A stretch of 27,450 nt of DNA, taken from contig DATLXH010000141.1 in assembly GCA_035576005.1 (NCBI GenBank), positions 1 through 27,450 of the forward strand. Direction: 5' to 3'. The position numbers and the translations under genes are program-made. Source of the stretch: DATLXH01 sp035576005. Lineage in GTDB: Bacteria; Acidobacteriota; Thermoanaerobaculia; Gp7-AA8. The notes below the pieces were generated by a model. It did no database searches. It had not been told where the DNA came from and was given only the letters and a program-made list of their open reading frames with translations. This document shows, piece after piece, positions 6,095 through 14,721 of the stretch. The first letter of the stretch is position 1, and every line of letters begins with the position of its first letter.

Positions 6095-7813
6095 ATGTTC
6101 CCGAGAAGTATGTGCAAACTCGTCCTAGTGGCCCCTCTGGTAATGATTTCTTTCGGGAAGCTCCTCGCGCAGCAACCCGGGCAACCCACAGCGACCGCAG
6201 CGCGTCCCAAGGCTCCACTGAACGAAACCGCTGAGCAGCGTCTGGAGCGGCTGGGGGTGAAGGAAGATCCTGGCCCGAACCCCGATCCGACGCGCGTATA
6301 CATCCGGTGGGGTAAGGAATACAAAATCGATAAGTACGACAAGAAAAAGTCACTTCCGAAGTTCGATCAGAAAGATGGCTGGGTTCGGCCCTACGGTTGG
6401 GCGAACATCGCGCGAGAGGTCTATCAGGATAACGATCAATTTCTCTGGGTTTGGGAGCCCGTACCCGAGAAGGTCACGGCCCCACCACCGAGTCTCGACA
6501 AGCGGACAGACGTCGTTCTGACGCGACTCGATCCTGAGCAGATCAAGTTCTTTCGAAAGTTCCGCGAGGATCTCATTGAGGCGCCTTTCAGAACTACAAC
6601 CGAAATGGTTCGCTTCGTTGAGGCTTCAGACGGTCTACCGCAGGACGGCTCATGGCGGAATTCGCTCGATGTGGCAGATATGAATGGCGACGGGTTGCTG
6701 GACCTGGTGGTGCCGCCCCAGCGTGGTCCTGACTCGGCCCCGGCAATTTTTCTCGGGAACGGGAAAGGTGGCTGGCGTCAGTGGCAAATCCAGTTTCCCG
6801 TTGCCCTCAGTTACGGCAGTGCGGTCGCGGCCGACTTCAATCGTGATGGAAAGATGGACCTCGCTTCGGCTGTCCACCTCTGTTGCGTCATCGCGTTCCT
6901 CGGCGATGGGAAAGGCAAGTTCGTGGAATCGAGCGACGGGATGCCGACCGACTTTCCGACAAGACGTCTTGTCGTAGTGGACGTAAACGGAGACAAATAC
7001 CCTGACCTCATGGCGAACTCCGAGGGTCCTGTCATGCAGCAGCGGGCAAGGCCCGATGGACGGATCAAGCTGTTTCTGAACCAGAAAGGCAAGTCGTGGA
7101 AAGTCTTCAACGTCGCAGAGGGAACGATGAACGTCGGAGGAGATTATCTAACCACCGGCGACTTCAACCAGGATGGTAAGATCGACGTAGCGGGGTCGAG
7201 CGTTTATTTTGGGGGTACGGATCTCCTTTATCTCGGCGAGGGCGGAACGAAATGGAAGCCGGTCCAGCGCGACTGGCTCCCTCTCTACACATCGTACACA
7301 TCACTCACCTCGGGGAAGTTCACCTCGAAGAAGTCTGAGGACGTGATTATCAGCAGCTTCCGTCAGTGGCCACAATTCGTGAGTGCTGACGACATCCCCC
7401 CGCCAGACGTCCAGACTGCTGTCGGTCTTGAGCGGGTCTACTGGAAAGACGGGAAGCCTCAGAGAGAAACGATCGCGCGATGGGGCTCGAGACTTGGAGT
7501 CTGGGCCATTTCTCGCGGCGATTTCAACAAGGATGGCAACCTGGACATCGTCTTCGTGCAGGGTGATCCGAGGCGGCTCGTCATTCTGCTGGGCGATAGT
7601 AAGGGAGGATTCAAGAAGGCTGATACCTCTGGTATTACCATCCCGCCCATCCCGATCTACGACGTCAAAGTGGCCGACCTGAACAAGGATGGCTGGCAGG
7701 ACATCATCCTCATGTACGAAACGGGGGAGACCGGGACCGTCAAGGACGGGAGCATCAACGTCTACCTTAATCAGGGAGGCATGCAAACTGCTAGGACCGC
7801 GGAGAGGCGGTAG
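6095..7813 (+). CDS. Secreted FG-GAP/VCBS beta-propeller protein
   Basis: A 572-residue exported protein with a signal peptide ending near LLAQQ (residues 22-26), then a Pro/Lys-rich region. Residues about 185-560 carry calcium-loop motifs of the FG-GAP type: DMNGDGLLD (195-203), DFNRDGKMD (247-255), DVNGDKYPD (296-304), DFNQDGKID (356-364), DFNKDGNLD (476-484) and DLNKDGWQD (528-536). A degenerate blade, GKFTSKKSEDVIIS, is at 407-420. Spacing near 55-60 residues fits a seven-bladed integrin-alpha-like propeller with six calcium sites. AAGGAG at 6082-6087 precedes the ATG. Such propellers usually bind proteins or glycans at the surface; no catalytic residues are recognised. The position after the Wzm gene suggests a surface role linked to the exported glycan. 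Confidence 0.9.
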   Translation: MFPRSMCKLVLVAPLVMISFGKLLAQQPGQPTATAARPKAPLNETAEQRLERLGVKEDPGPNPDPTRVYIRWGKEYKIDKYDKKKSLPKFDQKDGWVRPYGWANIAREVYQDNDQFLWVWEPVPEKVTAPPPSLDKRTDVVLTRLDPEQIKFFRKFREDLIEAPFRTTTEMVRFVEASDGLPQDGSWRNSLDVADMNGDGLLDLVVPPQRGPDSAPAIFLGNGKGGWRQWQIQFPVALSYGSAVAADFNRDGKMDLASAVHLCCVIAFLGDGKGKFVESSDGMPTDFPTRRLVVVDVNGDKYPDLMANSEGPVMQQRARPDGRIKLFLNQKGKSWKVFNVAEGTMNVGGDYLTTGDFNQDGKIDVAGSSVYFGGTDLLYLGEGGTKWKPVQRDWLPLYTSYTSLTSGKFTSKKSEDVIISSFRQWPQFVSADDIPPPDVQTAVGLERVYWKDGKPQRETIARWGSRLGVWAISRGDFNKDGNLDIVFVQGDPRRLVILLGDSKGGFKKADTSGITIPPIPIYDVKVADLNKDGWQDIILMYETGETGTVKDGSINVYLNQGGMQTARTAERR

Positions 7814-7871
7814 GGATCGTGTGCCTTTAATCACAAAGTATGAGAAATCGTCATAAATCTCACGATTCTTG

Positions 7872-7900
7872 TTGACTTCATTCGGGTCGTCACGTAGTGT
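7872..7900 (+). promoter_or_regulatory. Possible promoter upstream of the 559-residue secreted protein
   Basis: TTGACT (7872-7877), a 17-bp spacer and TAGTGT (7895-7900). This would leave a leader of about 165 nt that includes a small hairpin GAATCA/TGATTC at 8028-8043, just before the ribosome site. The -10 match is modest, so this is tentative. A separate promoter is expected because the next gene looks far more strongly expressed than the one before it. Confidence 0.3.
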
Positions 7901-8073
7901 GGCCCCCAAGTTCCACGTTTGCATCGAAAAATTCGCCAGATCTTCGACTTTTAAACAGTTACCAAATATCGACGCGGGAGGTGATGGTAGAGTCGGGCTG
8001 ACCCCTTAGTTGGAGAAGTCTTTCAGTGAATCAGAAGTGATTCCATCATGCAGTTCGTAGGAGATAGAAAAAC

Positions 8074-9753
8074 ATGAAAAAAATCTTTACTGTGGCCCTC
8101 GTGGCTGCCGTCACCACGGCAGGCGCTGCTTTCGCGGGTCCGGTGTCCTCGCTTAATGCGGGAAGAATGTTCATCCAGCCGAATGCGACGTTTGCAGCCG
8201 GCGCGGGTGCGTTCAACTTCACCGGCGGCGCGTCGGCAGTCGGCTCAGGTCCGACCACGACCAACAATGACGATAGTTGCGACATCAGCACAGCACCAGC
8301 CGCAACTCTCCTTCTTCCGTACTTTGAAGTGGACTTCCGTCAGCCAAGCAACAACGCGCTGAACACGAACTTCACGATCACGAACGTTTCGCAGTTCCCG
8401 CAGGTCGCTCACGTGACCATCTGGACTGACCGTTCATTCCCGGTTCTCGATTTCAACATCTACCTGACTGGTTATGACGTCCAGGGCATCAACCTGTACG
8501 ACATCATCGCTCGTGGTCAGATCCCTCCGACTGGCGCTGGTACGGCTGGAGCCCAGTTCCTGCCCTTCTCACCGAACGGTCCCCGTTCGATCGCTCGCGC
8601 AGCGAACCCAAACTTCATCCAGGCCGGTGGTGGTGGTGTTGACACTGCAGGTTTCTTTGCCGCATGCGGTCAGCTCCCGGGCGCAATCCCAGGAGCCCCA
8701 GCAGCTGGTGCCACTGCCGCTTCAGGGCTTCTTCTGGACATCCAGAATGCTCTGAGCGTCGGTAGCTACAGCACCTGCCCGAGCCCGACTCCGGGAACCG
8801 GCACAGGCGTTGTAGGCAGCAACCGTGGTGCAACCGGCACTGCGCGTGGGTACGTAACCGTTGACGTCGCGAACACCTGTTCACAGACACTCCCAACGAC
8901 TGCGTCCTACTACCAGAACGAAATCCTTTTCGACAACGTTCTGATCGGTGACTATCAGAGAATCAACCCTCGCTCAGGTGCCCTCGCGGGTGCGGCCGGC
9001 GACGCTGGTGGTAACCCAATGGTTCACATCCGTGCAATTCCTGAGGGCGGTCTCGCCACCTCGACTGCAACGGTCAATCTTCCCTTCACGTTCTATGACC
9101 GTTACACCCCGGCTGCGAACCGCAAAGCTGACCGTCGTCAGCCGCTGCCAGGTCTCTTCGCCGCCCGCTTCATTTCGGGTGGTACCGGCAGCATGAACAC
9201 CTCCCTCAACATCTGGCGTGAGGGTGTCACCAGCGGAACGGCCACAGAGGCATGCCTCGTGTCCGCTAACGCAAACATCCCAACCACTGAGCTTGTCCGC
9301 TTTGACGAGCGCGAGAATCCTTCAGCCTTCATTGCACCTGGCTGCCAGGTTTCACCGTGCCCGGTCAATAACCCACCGACGTTCGGATTCCCTGAGACGT
9401 CATCGACCGATGTAAGCGTTGCCACCAGCGGCACGGTCTCCGGCGCATTCCCGCAGCTTGTATCGCCTGGTGGCGATGTAGGCGGTTGGATGTACCTCAA
9501 CCTGAACAATGGTGGAAGCACTGCGTTCTCGGCTCCTCGTGGCGCCGCTGGAACGCATCCTGGCGTATCGCAGAACTGGGTCACAATCACTCAGGCTGCT
9601 GATGCACCAATCGGCCGCTACTCGGTCGAGTTTGATGCAGCGCATCTCGGCAATGGTTGTTCGCCGCGTCCAGGTATCACTGGTCTCACGGCAGCCGGAC
9701 CTGCAATCGGTCCTGCTGGTGGTGCGGTCAACGGTACCAATGCAACTCCGTAA
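8074..9753 (+). CDS. Probable abundant secreted surface protein
   Basis: A 559-residue protein with a textbook signal peptide (MKKIFTVALVAAVTTAG, cleaved after AFA at residue 21). The mature part is rich in Gly, Ala, Asn, Thr and Ser, low in Lys, and holds eight Cys residues (69, 198, 235, 269, 394, 424, 429, 529) that could pair as disulfides. A beta-rich block at residues 76-150 (PAATLLLPYFEVDFRQ, then VAHVTIWTDRSFPVLDFNIY) looks like a folded domain; I cannot name its family. Arg codons are almost all CGT or CGC and Asn/Phe codons almost all AAC/TTC, unlike the neighbours, which suggests very high expression. AGGAG lies about 10 nt before the ATG, and tandem TAA-TAG stops and a strong terminator follow. 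An S-layer or matrix role is an inference. Confidence 0.88.
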   Translation: MKKIFTVALVAAVTTAGAAFAGPVSSLNAGRMFIQPNATFAAGAGAFNFTGGASAVGSGPTTTNNDDSCDISTAPAATLLLPYFEVDFRQPSNNALNTNFTITNVSQFPQVAHVTIWTDRSFPVLDFNIYLTGYDVQGINLYDIIARGQIPPTGAGTAGAQFLPFSPNGPRSIARAANPNFIQAGGGGVDTAGFFAACGQLPGAIPGAPAAGATAASGLLLDIQNALSVGSYSTCPSPTPGTGTGVVGSNRGATGTARGYVTVDVANTCSQTLPTTASYYQNEILFDNVLIGDYQRINPRSGALAGAAGDAGGNPMVHIRAIPEGGLATSTATVNLPFTFYDRYTPAANRKADRRQPLPGLFAARFISGGTGSMNTSLNIWREGVTSGTATEACLVSANANIPTTELVRFDERENPSAFIAPGCQVSPCPVNNPPTFGFPETSSTDVSVATSGTVSGAFPQLVSPGGDVGGWMYLNLNNGGSTAFSAPRGAAGTHPGVSQNWVTITQAADAPIGRYSVEFDAAHLGNGCSPRPGITGLTAAGPAIGPAGGAVNGTNATP

Positions 9754-9778
9754 TAGTCACAACCTCAGTAGTTGAGGC

Positions 9779-9811
9779 AAGGGCGGGTCGGAAACGACCC
9801 GCCCTTTTTTT
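9779..9811 (+). terminator. Strong intrinsic terminator after the secreted protein
   Basis: A 10-bp perfect stem, GGGCGGGTCG (9781-9790) with CGACCCGCCC (9795-9804), carries a GAAA tetraloop and is followed by seven T residues. Two A residues before the stem pair with the T-run, so it may act in both directions. A weaker hairpin, CCTCA/TGAGG, precedes it near 9763-9777. Confidence 0.95.
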
Positions 9812-9909
9812 GTTTGTGTGCGATCTGGCATCGATGGTCTGCCGGATTCCTGCGTCTGCACGCGAGTCTGGTTAAAGAAGTGGTGAGTTCGACTCCGCGG
9901 CTTTTGGCC

Positions 9910-10440
9910 CTACTGATTCGGAGAACCTTGACCGAACTTCATGAGAGAGTCGCGTTCCTGCAGTCGGTAGGGCCCGCTCATAGACGCGAAGGCGACACCC
10001 TGAGGCGAAAGGACTCGAAAGGGGTCGTCCGATATGGTCACGTCAATACCCGTCTGATCGCCAGGCGTCTCCACGCTGATAAACGGCGTGAACGCTCCTC
10101 AAGGTGTGACGAACTCGCTTTCGTGGCAGCTGCTAACGGAGCTTGCCTGAGCCGTTTGCTCCCTCGTGCTGCCTGAACCGGAATGCGAGATCCTCGGTCC
10201 AGTCGTACTGACCGGGCGCAGTCCTCAAGGGCTGACCGTACAGACCGACGGTCGCACCCACGAGGCTCCAGGTCCCCCTACAACTAGCTACGCGATCACC
10301 TCGGATGCCCGACAGCTCGGGATACCACTGCATCAGCGCAAAAGGGATGCGATTGATGTTGGGGCTGGCCCTGACCCCCAATGTCTTCCGATTCGAGTCA
10401 AAGGCCTGTCTGGGTCGAGGAGGAGTAGAATGCGTGCGTC
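9910..10440 (-). pseudogene. Possible decayed coding sequence
   Basis: The 790 bp between the terminator and the PKD gene holds no intact gene. On the minus strand, one frame down to about 10133 gives protein-like text (NINRIPFALMQWYPELSGI, then TWSLVGATVGLYGQPLR and YDWTEDLAFRFRQH) and hits a stop at 10133-10135. A second minus frame gives FTPFISVETPGDQTGIDVTI, then ISDDPFRVLSPQGVAFASM and a stop at 9910-9912, but has a TGA near 10098-10100. Together they read like the last 150-170 residues of one beta-rich protein broken by a frameshift and a nonsense codon. No upstream part or start is seen. The family is not recognised, and chance open frames remain possible. Confidence 0.35.
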
Positions 10441-10496
10441 GCCAGTTCGGACCGCCTTTGAACGAGGCAGAATTGCCGCAACTATCGGAATAACCC

Positions 10497-10525
10497 TCGA
10501 CGTTTATGCGTAATGAGCTTAAAAT
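10497..10525 (+). promoter_or_regulatory. Promoter of the PKD-protein gene
   Basis: TCGACG (10497-10502), a 17-bp spacer and TAAAAT (10520-10525, five of six consensus bases). Transcription would begin near 10532 and give a leader of about 69 nt before the ATG at 10601. The -35 match is four of six. Confidence 0.42.
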
Positions 10526-10600
10526 ATCCTGAATAACTAAACCGGTCTCTGGGAGAGTCGAGCTATGTCTGTCGGTAACGTGCATGAGAAGGGGTGGGGA

Positions 10601-13600
10601 ATGAAATCTGTGACACGTTTTCTGTTGGTGGCGGGGTTGGCAGCTCTGGCCAGTCCGTCGGTTCTACAAGCCCAGAACGCTGTCCTCCCCAGCGCGACGG
10701 AGAAGGCATGCGGAGCAGCATGCCCAAACAATCCCACGCTTCTGGTGGAACCGTTTCTGTCTCCCATTCAGGCCTTCAAGAATCGCTTCGTCGATTCGAC
10801 CTCGACCCGCGACTATCAGCAATATCGGACGCTCCGCGCCCGGGGCGCCATCGCCTCTGGCGGACGCATCTTCATGATGCTGGGCAGTGGCGTCGCCGCA
10901 TACGAACCGTCGAAACTCTTTGACTCCACTGAAGGGCTCTCACTTGGCTTTTCCGGCCCACGGCAGGAAGGGTACAACATCAGGGACCAGGAGAAGTGGC
11001 TCGTTCCCAACAGCTATTTCTATGCAGAGACGTCTGGCGTCTGGAGAACCGCGACAGTTGACGGTCAGGACCGGCTGTATGACCTTGATGCCGATGACCG
11101 TGGCTTCATCTACCTTGCCTACTCAACTTTCGGATGGGGAATCCTGCGTTATGACGGATCACTGAAATTTGTTTCCCAGGGGCAGGGCACCGGGTTCGTT
11201 CCGAAAGCCGTGACCGCTGTACGGGTTGGGTCTTCCTACTATGCGCTCGTTGGAGACGGGGATTCGACCGTCGCTGCGTACGACGTGACCAATCCCGCAG
11301 CCCCGGGCGATACTCCGGTTCGCAACCTGCGTAGTGACAGGGGTGAGCTGGCGGCGCCCGCCATGGCCAAGGCCTCTGGTACTGATGGCGACATCGTGGG
11401 TGGCATCGATACGGGCGGGCGTTTCTTCGTGCAGAGCGCTTCGGCCCTCATCGACGGCGCCAGTCCAAGGTTCATCGGCCACTCGTTCAGCGCGATTACG
11501 AGCGATGGAACCAACTTCTACGCAGCAAAGAACGGGAGTATCTCGATCTTTTCCCCGCTCACCCCCGGTGTGGCTGCGAGCTATCAGGAGGTATCGACCC
11601 ACTCATTGGATGGCTTCAATCCTTACAGTATTGAATACGGTGAGGGCGGATACCTTTCCCTCGTGGGAAGAGAGGGAAACGGCTACGACGTGCGCATCTA
11701 CAAGATGGCGAACGGTGTGCCCCTCCCTTACACTCTTAACGGCTACTTCAGAAAATTCTACAGCCAGGCACAGCCGGGCCACGTTCCCGCGCCCGGTTAC
11801 ACCAACCTCACCCAGGCTCTCACACTGAAGCAGGGGACGAGGACGTACGTAATTCTTTCCGCACATGGTCTCGGCGACGTCTACGAACTGATCGGTGGCG
11901 ATTCCGTTCGCGCGGAAATTGCGACCGACGCTGGAACGGGAACTCAGAACCCACACTCTTCGAAAAAGGGTCAGGGTCCATTCTATGGAGACCCAGTCAC
12001 CTTCCGAGCCACTGCGAGCAACTCGAGCACTTCAGTGGTGTGGGATATGGGTAATCCCGAATCAGGGACTGCGAACCGCAAACAGGGAAAGACAGTCGTC
12101 CACCAGTTCGCGGGACTCTCGACTCTGGCTCAGGTCACGGCGCCCAAGAGTGTTGTGGCCGGAAGCTCCAGCGATCCGAATATCAGCGACATCATCACGG
12201 TCTCACTCCTCGCTCCAACCGCCCGTGTCCGCCTGCTGAACACGGAGCACTTTCTTGCGCCGGGCGTCTCCACGGCTCCCATCATTGCTGACGACAGTTT
12301 CGTCGACGCTTCAGACGGCTCCGTCGAGGGCCACTATGGACTCTGGACGCTCGACGCAATTCAGACAGCCTCGGCACCAGGCGTTCCGCAGCCCGTTGGA
12401 TTCTGCGGGGCTCACACTCTGAGCTTCGACGCTCACTATGTTCCTTACGCCGGCGTGGTTCCCGCAGCCGTTCCACATTATGTTCAGAGCGTAACAGGCG
12501 TCAGCTACACGGTTCGCCCGTTCGCGGCCGCCTTCCGAATCGCGTCGTCCACGCCCAACACTGTAACGTTCGAAAGCACTACCCGCGTCGCTTCAGGGGT
12601 GCTCTCGAGCGCGCCGGTGCTGACATGGAAGCTTCTCGACGCGCAGGGAGCGGTATTGCTCACGCAGACTGGCTCCACGTTCTCAATACCGAAATCTTCG
12701 ATCACGACTGGAAGCAAAGTCGGACTTACTGCCTCCGTTAATGCGGCCGCCGTCGTCACTCCGGCGTGCGCATCCTATCTGACCAGCGAAGCAACGCTTC
12801 CGCTGGTACCGCCGAACCCAATGATCTCTGTTGTGGGCTGCGCAAATGTTGGAAGCCCATGTACACTTACCGCAACGTCTGCAACGAACGCGGATCAGAG
12901 TGATTGGGAATACTCGTGGAACGGTGTCCCCGGAAGTGGCAATGCCCGAGTCGCAACTCCGACTCTCTCGGAAGGCGTTCACTCGGTGAGTGTCACTGCC
13001 ACCAACGCCGTTGGAAGTCAGACCTCCGCCGCAGTAACGTTGTCTCTTGCGAAACCAGCGTGCAGTGGATTTCCGCTGTCGAGAAATCTCTCGGTTCAGC
13101 AGAACCCACCCAGCGGTCTCTCGATTGAGTTCTTCGCCTCATACTTTGGCTCCTACGCCTTCCAGGATTGTGATGTGTTCTCGTGGGAGTTCGGCGACGG
13201 CACTCCAGCATCGTCACAACGCCGGCCTACCCACACGTTCCCGGCCAACGGGGCTTACACCGTAGTTCTGACCATTACAAACGCGAACGGCGTAGCCACC
13301 GCAGCTGCAAGTGTGGCGCTTGGTCCGCAGCAGAACCCGAATCCCACCCCAACACCTACCCCGACTCCGGGTGCATGTCCCGCCCTCCCTTCATCCCAGA
13401 ACACGTCAGTTACGATGATTGGAACCTCGGGCAGCTGCAATAGCGCAAGCGCGAGCTGCGGCGCGGGCGAAGTGGTCTCTTTCTTCGCTACCAGCTTCCC
13501 AGTTGCTTCATTTCCGGCATGTCAGGTTGTGAGCTGGAACTTTGGAGATGGCGGAACAGCGGTCGGTCCCAACGTCACACATCAGTTCACTACGGCAGGC

Positions 13601-14311
13601 ACGTACAACGTGACCTGGACAGTGACGAGCGTGAACGGCAGCATCAATGGTCGTCCGCAGGCTGTTACGATCGTCGGAAACGGCGGCAATGGAAACCCGA
13701 CTCCAACACCGGGTGCGTGCGCTACCGCACCTCGCGGATACATCGACATAACGTGGTCGGGCGCCCAGAGCCAGTGTGCAAGTGGTAGAAATTGCACACC
13801 TGGTGAGAAGGTCACCCTGGTCGCTACCGCCTTCCAGTACAACTTCCAGTCATGCGACACCTTCGAGTGGGAATTCAATGACGGGACTCCGAAGGGTTCA
13901 GGTAAGAGCGTTGAGCATGTGTTCGTGGGACCCGGTCCTTTCTCTGTCGGGCTCGTTGTTAGAAACGCCAACGGTTTCATCACCGCCCCTGCAGTTCAGG
14001 TGAAGTTCGCAGGCACCGGCGCGAAACCTAGCGTTGAGCTCGAGGGCACTCACAGCACGATGACAGGGACGGCCGTGACGTTTGTTCCGAAACTGGCCAG
14101 CACCGCTGGAATCACGAAGTACGAATGGCACATGGGAGATGGAGACATCTACACGAAGACAACAGCCGCAGCGATCACACACACCTTCCTCAAGGCCGGT
14201 CGTTATGACGTCAAGCTGATCGTCACCGGATCGTTCGGGACGGCCACATCGATTCCCTTCTCCGTTGAGGTTCTCGGCCAGCCAGCGCGTCGTCGTGGTT
14301 CGAAGAGGTAG
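10601..14311 (+). CDS. Large secreted PKD-repeat protein
   Basis: A 1236-residue exported protein. The signal peptide covers residues 1-25 (MKSVTRFLLVAGLAALASPS, ending near LQAQN), which decides for the ATG at 10601 over the upstream GTG/ATG codons in frame; GAAGGGG lies just before it. Residues about 60-440 are beta-rich with propeller-like repeats of unknown type. PKD domains follow, with motifs WEFGDGT (862-868), WNFGDGG (979-985), WEFNDGT (1090-1096) and WHMGDGD (1176-1182), each followed by an HxF strand and TVxLTVTNxxG-like ending; a degenerate one, VWDMGNPE, is at 480-487. PTPTPTPTPG linkers separate the repeats. The C-terminus is basic (ARRRGSKR) and has no obvious sorting signal. 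PKD domains usually mediate surface or glycan contacts. No enzyme motif was seen. Confidence 0.9.
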   Translation: MKSVTRFLLVAGLAALASPSVLQAQNAVLPSATEKACGAACPNNPTLLVEPFLSPIQAFKNRFVDSTSTRDYQQYRTLRARGAIASGGRIFMMLGSGVAAYEPSKLFDSTEGLSLGFSGPRQEGYNIRDQEKWLVPNSYFYAETSGVWRTATVDGQDRLYDLDADDRGFIYLAYSTFGWGILRYDGSLKFVSQGQGTGFVPKAVTAVRVGSSYYALVGDGDSTVAAYDVTNPAAPGDTPVRNLRSDRGELAAPAMAKASGTDGDIVGGIDTGGRFFVQSASALIDGASPRFIGHSFSAITSDGTNFYAAKNGSISIFSPLTPGVAASYQEVSTHSLDGFNPYSIEYGEGGYLSLVGREGNGYDVRIYKMANGVPLPYTLNGYFRKFYSQAQPGHVPAPGYTNLTQALTLKQGTRTYVILSAHGLGDVYELIGGDSVRAEIATDAGTGTQNPHSSKKGQGPFYGDPVTFRATASNSSTSVVWDMGNPESGTANRKQGKTVVHQFAGLSTLAQVTAPKSVVAGSSSDPNISDIITVSLLAPTARVRLLNTEHFLAPGVSTAPIIADDSFVDASDGSVEGHYGLWTLDAIQTASAPGVPQPVGFCGAHTLSFDAHYVPYAGVVPAAVPHYVQSVTGVSYTVRPFAAAFRIASSTPNTVTFESTTRVASGVLSSAPVLTWKLLDAQGAVLLTQTGSTFSIPKSSITTGSKVGLTASVNAAAVVTPACASYLTSEATLPLVPPNPMISVVGCANVGSPCTLTATSATNADQSDWEYSWNGVPGSGNARVATPTLSEGVHSVSVTATNAVGSQTSAAVTLSLAKPACSGFPLSRNLSVQQNPPSGLSIEFFASYFGSYAFQDCDVFSWEFGDGTPASSQRRPTHTFPANGAYTVVLTITNANGVATAAASVALGPQQNPNPTPTPTPTPGACPALPSSQNTSVTMIGTSGSCNSASASCGAGEVVSFFATSFPVASFPACQVVSWNFGDGGTAVGPNVTHQFTTAGTYNVTWTVTSVNGSINGRPQAVTIVGNGGNGNPTPTPGACATAPRGYIDITWSGAQSQCASGRNCTPGEKVTLVATAFQYNFQSCDTFEWEFNDGTPKGSGKSVEHVFVGPGPFSVGLVVRNANGFITAPAVQVKFAGTGAKPSVELEGTHSTMTGTAVTFVPKLASTAGITKYEWHMGDGDIYTKTTAAAITHTFLKAGRYDVKLIVTGSFGTATSIPFSVEVLGQPARRRGSKR

Positions 14312-14334
14312 GTTTCCAGGCAGCTAAAACGATC

Positions 14335-14363
14335 ATGGCGGGCCGAAAGGCCCGCCATTTTTT
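14335..14363 (+). terminator. Strong intrinsic terminator after the PKD gene
   Basis: A 10-bp perfect stem, ATGGCGGGCC (14335-14344) with GGCCCGCCAT (14349-14358), has a GAAA tetraloop and a run of T residues from 14358 to 14363. It lies 24 bp past the stop codon. Confidence 0.95.
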
Positions 14364-14460
14364 ATTCTTTCGACGCGCGATACGCGTGCCGGTGAGTGTC
14401 GGCGCTGTCCGCCAGAGTGTGATCACTAAGTGACGCCCCGGTCAGGCTCCGGTGATGAGC

Positions 14461-14552
14461 AGCCCTTGTAGCCGGACATTCCAGTGTCCGGCGCCTCAGA
14501 GGCGCCTCATCGTGAATGCCGCCGGACATTGGAATGTCCGGCCACAAGGGCT
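14461..14552. repeat. REPIN-like nested palindromic element
   Basis: A 92-nt element bounded by AGCCCTTGT (14461-14469) and its complement ACAAGGGCT (14544-14552). Inside are two 22-nt palindromes, 14471-14492 and 14521-14542, each with GCCGGACATT at the left arm; the second is perfect apart from its GG centre, the first has one mismatch. They are inverted copies of each other with one difference. Between them lies GGCGCCTC-A-GAGGCGCC (14490-14506). Paired inverted palindromes around a spacer is the plan of REPINs, which RAYT transposases spread; no RAYT gene is in this window. The gap 14364-14721 holds no gene besides this. Confidence 0.85.
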
Positions 14553-14707
14553 TAGCGGTTTCTGCTGTTGTTCGCGCGCGCCCCTAAGTACAGCGACTGA
14601 GGATGACGGAATACGTCATCACCGTTTTTGTCATTGCAGAGCAAGGTTCTGCGCCTGGGCTGACACTTGTCTTCACTAGCGAAGAGGAACGGCGAGCAAT
14701 TGCAAGC

Positions 14708-14713
14708 TAAAAT
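14708..14713 (+). promoter_or_regulatory. -10 element, probably leaderless start of the wzt operon
   Basis: TAAAAT in the context GCTAAAAT ends at 14713. The expected transcript start, seven bases on, is 14720, within two bases of the GTG at 14719 and the ATG at 14722. There is no Shine-Dalgarno sequence and no good -35. The identical GCTAAAAT context recurs before the gene at 17284. Confidence 0.45.
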
Positions 14714-14721
14714 GGGACGTG

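Noticed and set aside
9772..10513. Two plus-strand open frames between the terminator and the PKD gene
   Set aside because: They have no ribosome site and odd composition; the first begins inside the terminator. The minus strand reads more like protein.
13343..13368. Short tandem ACC/CCN repeats as a microsatellite or CRISPR-like array
   Set aside because: They encode the Pro-Thr linker of the PKD protein and have no spacer structure.
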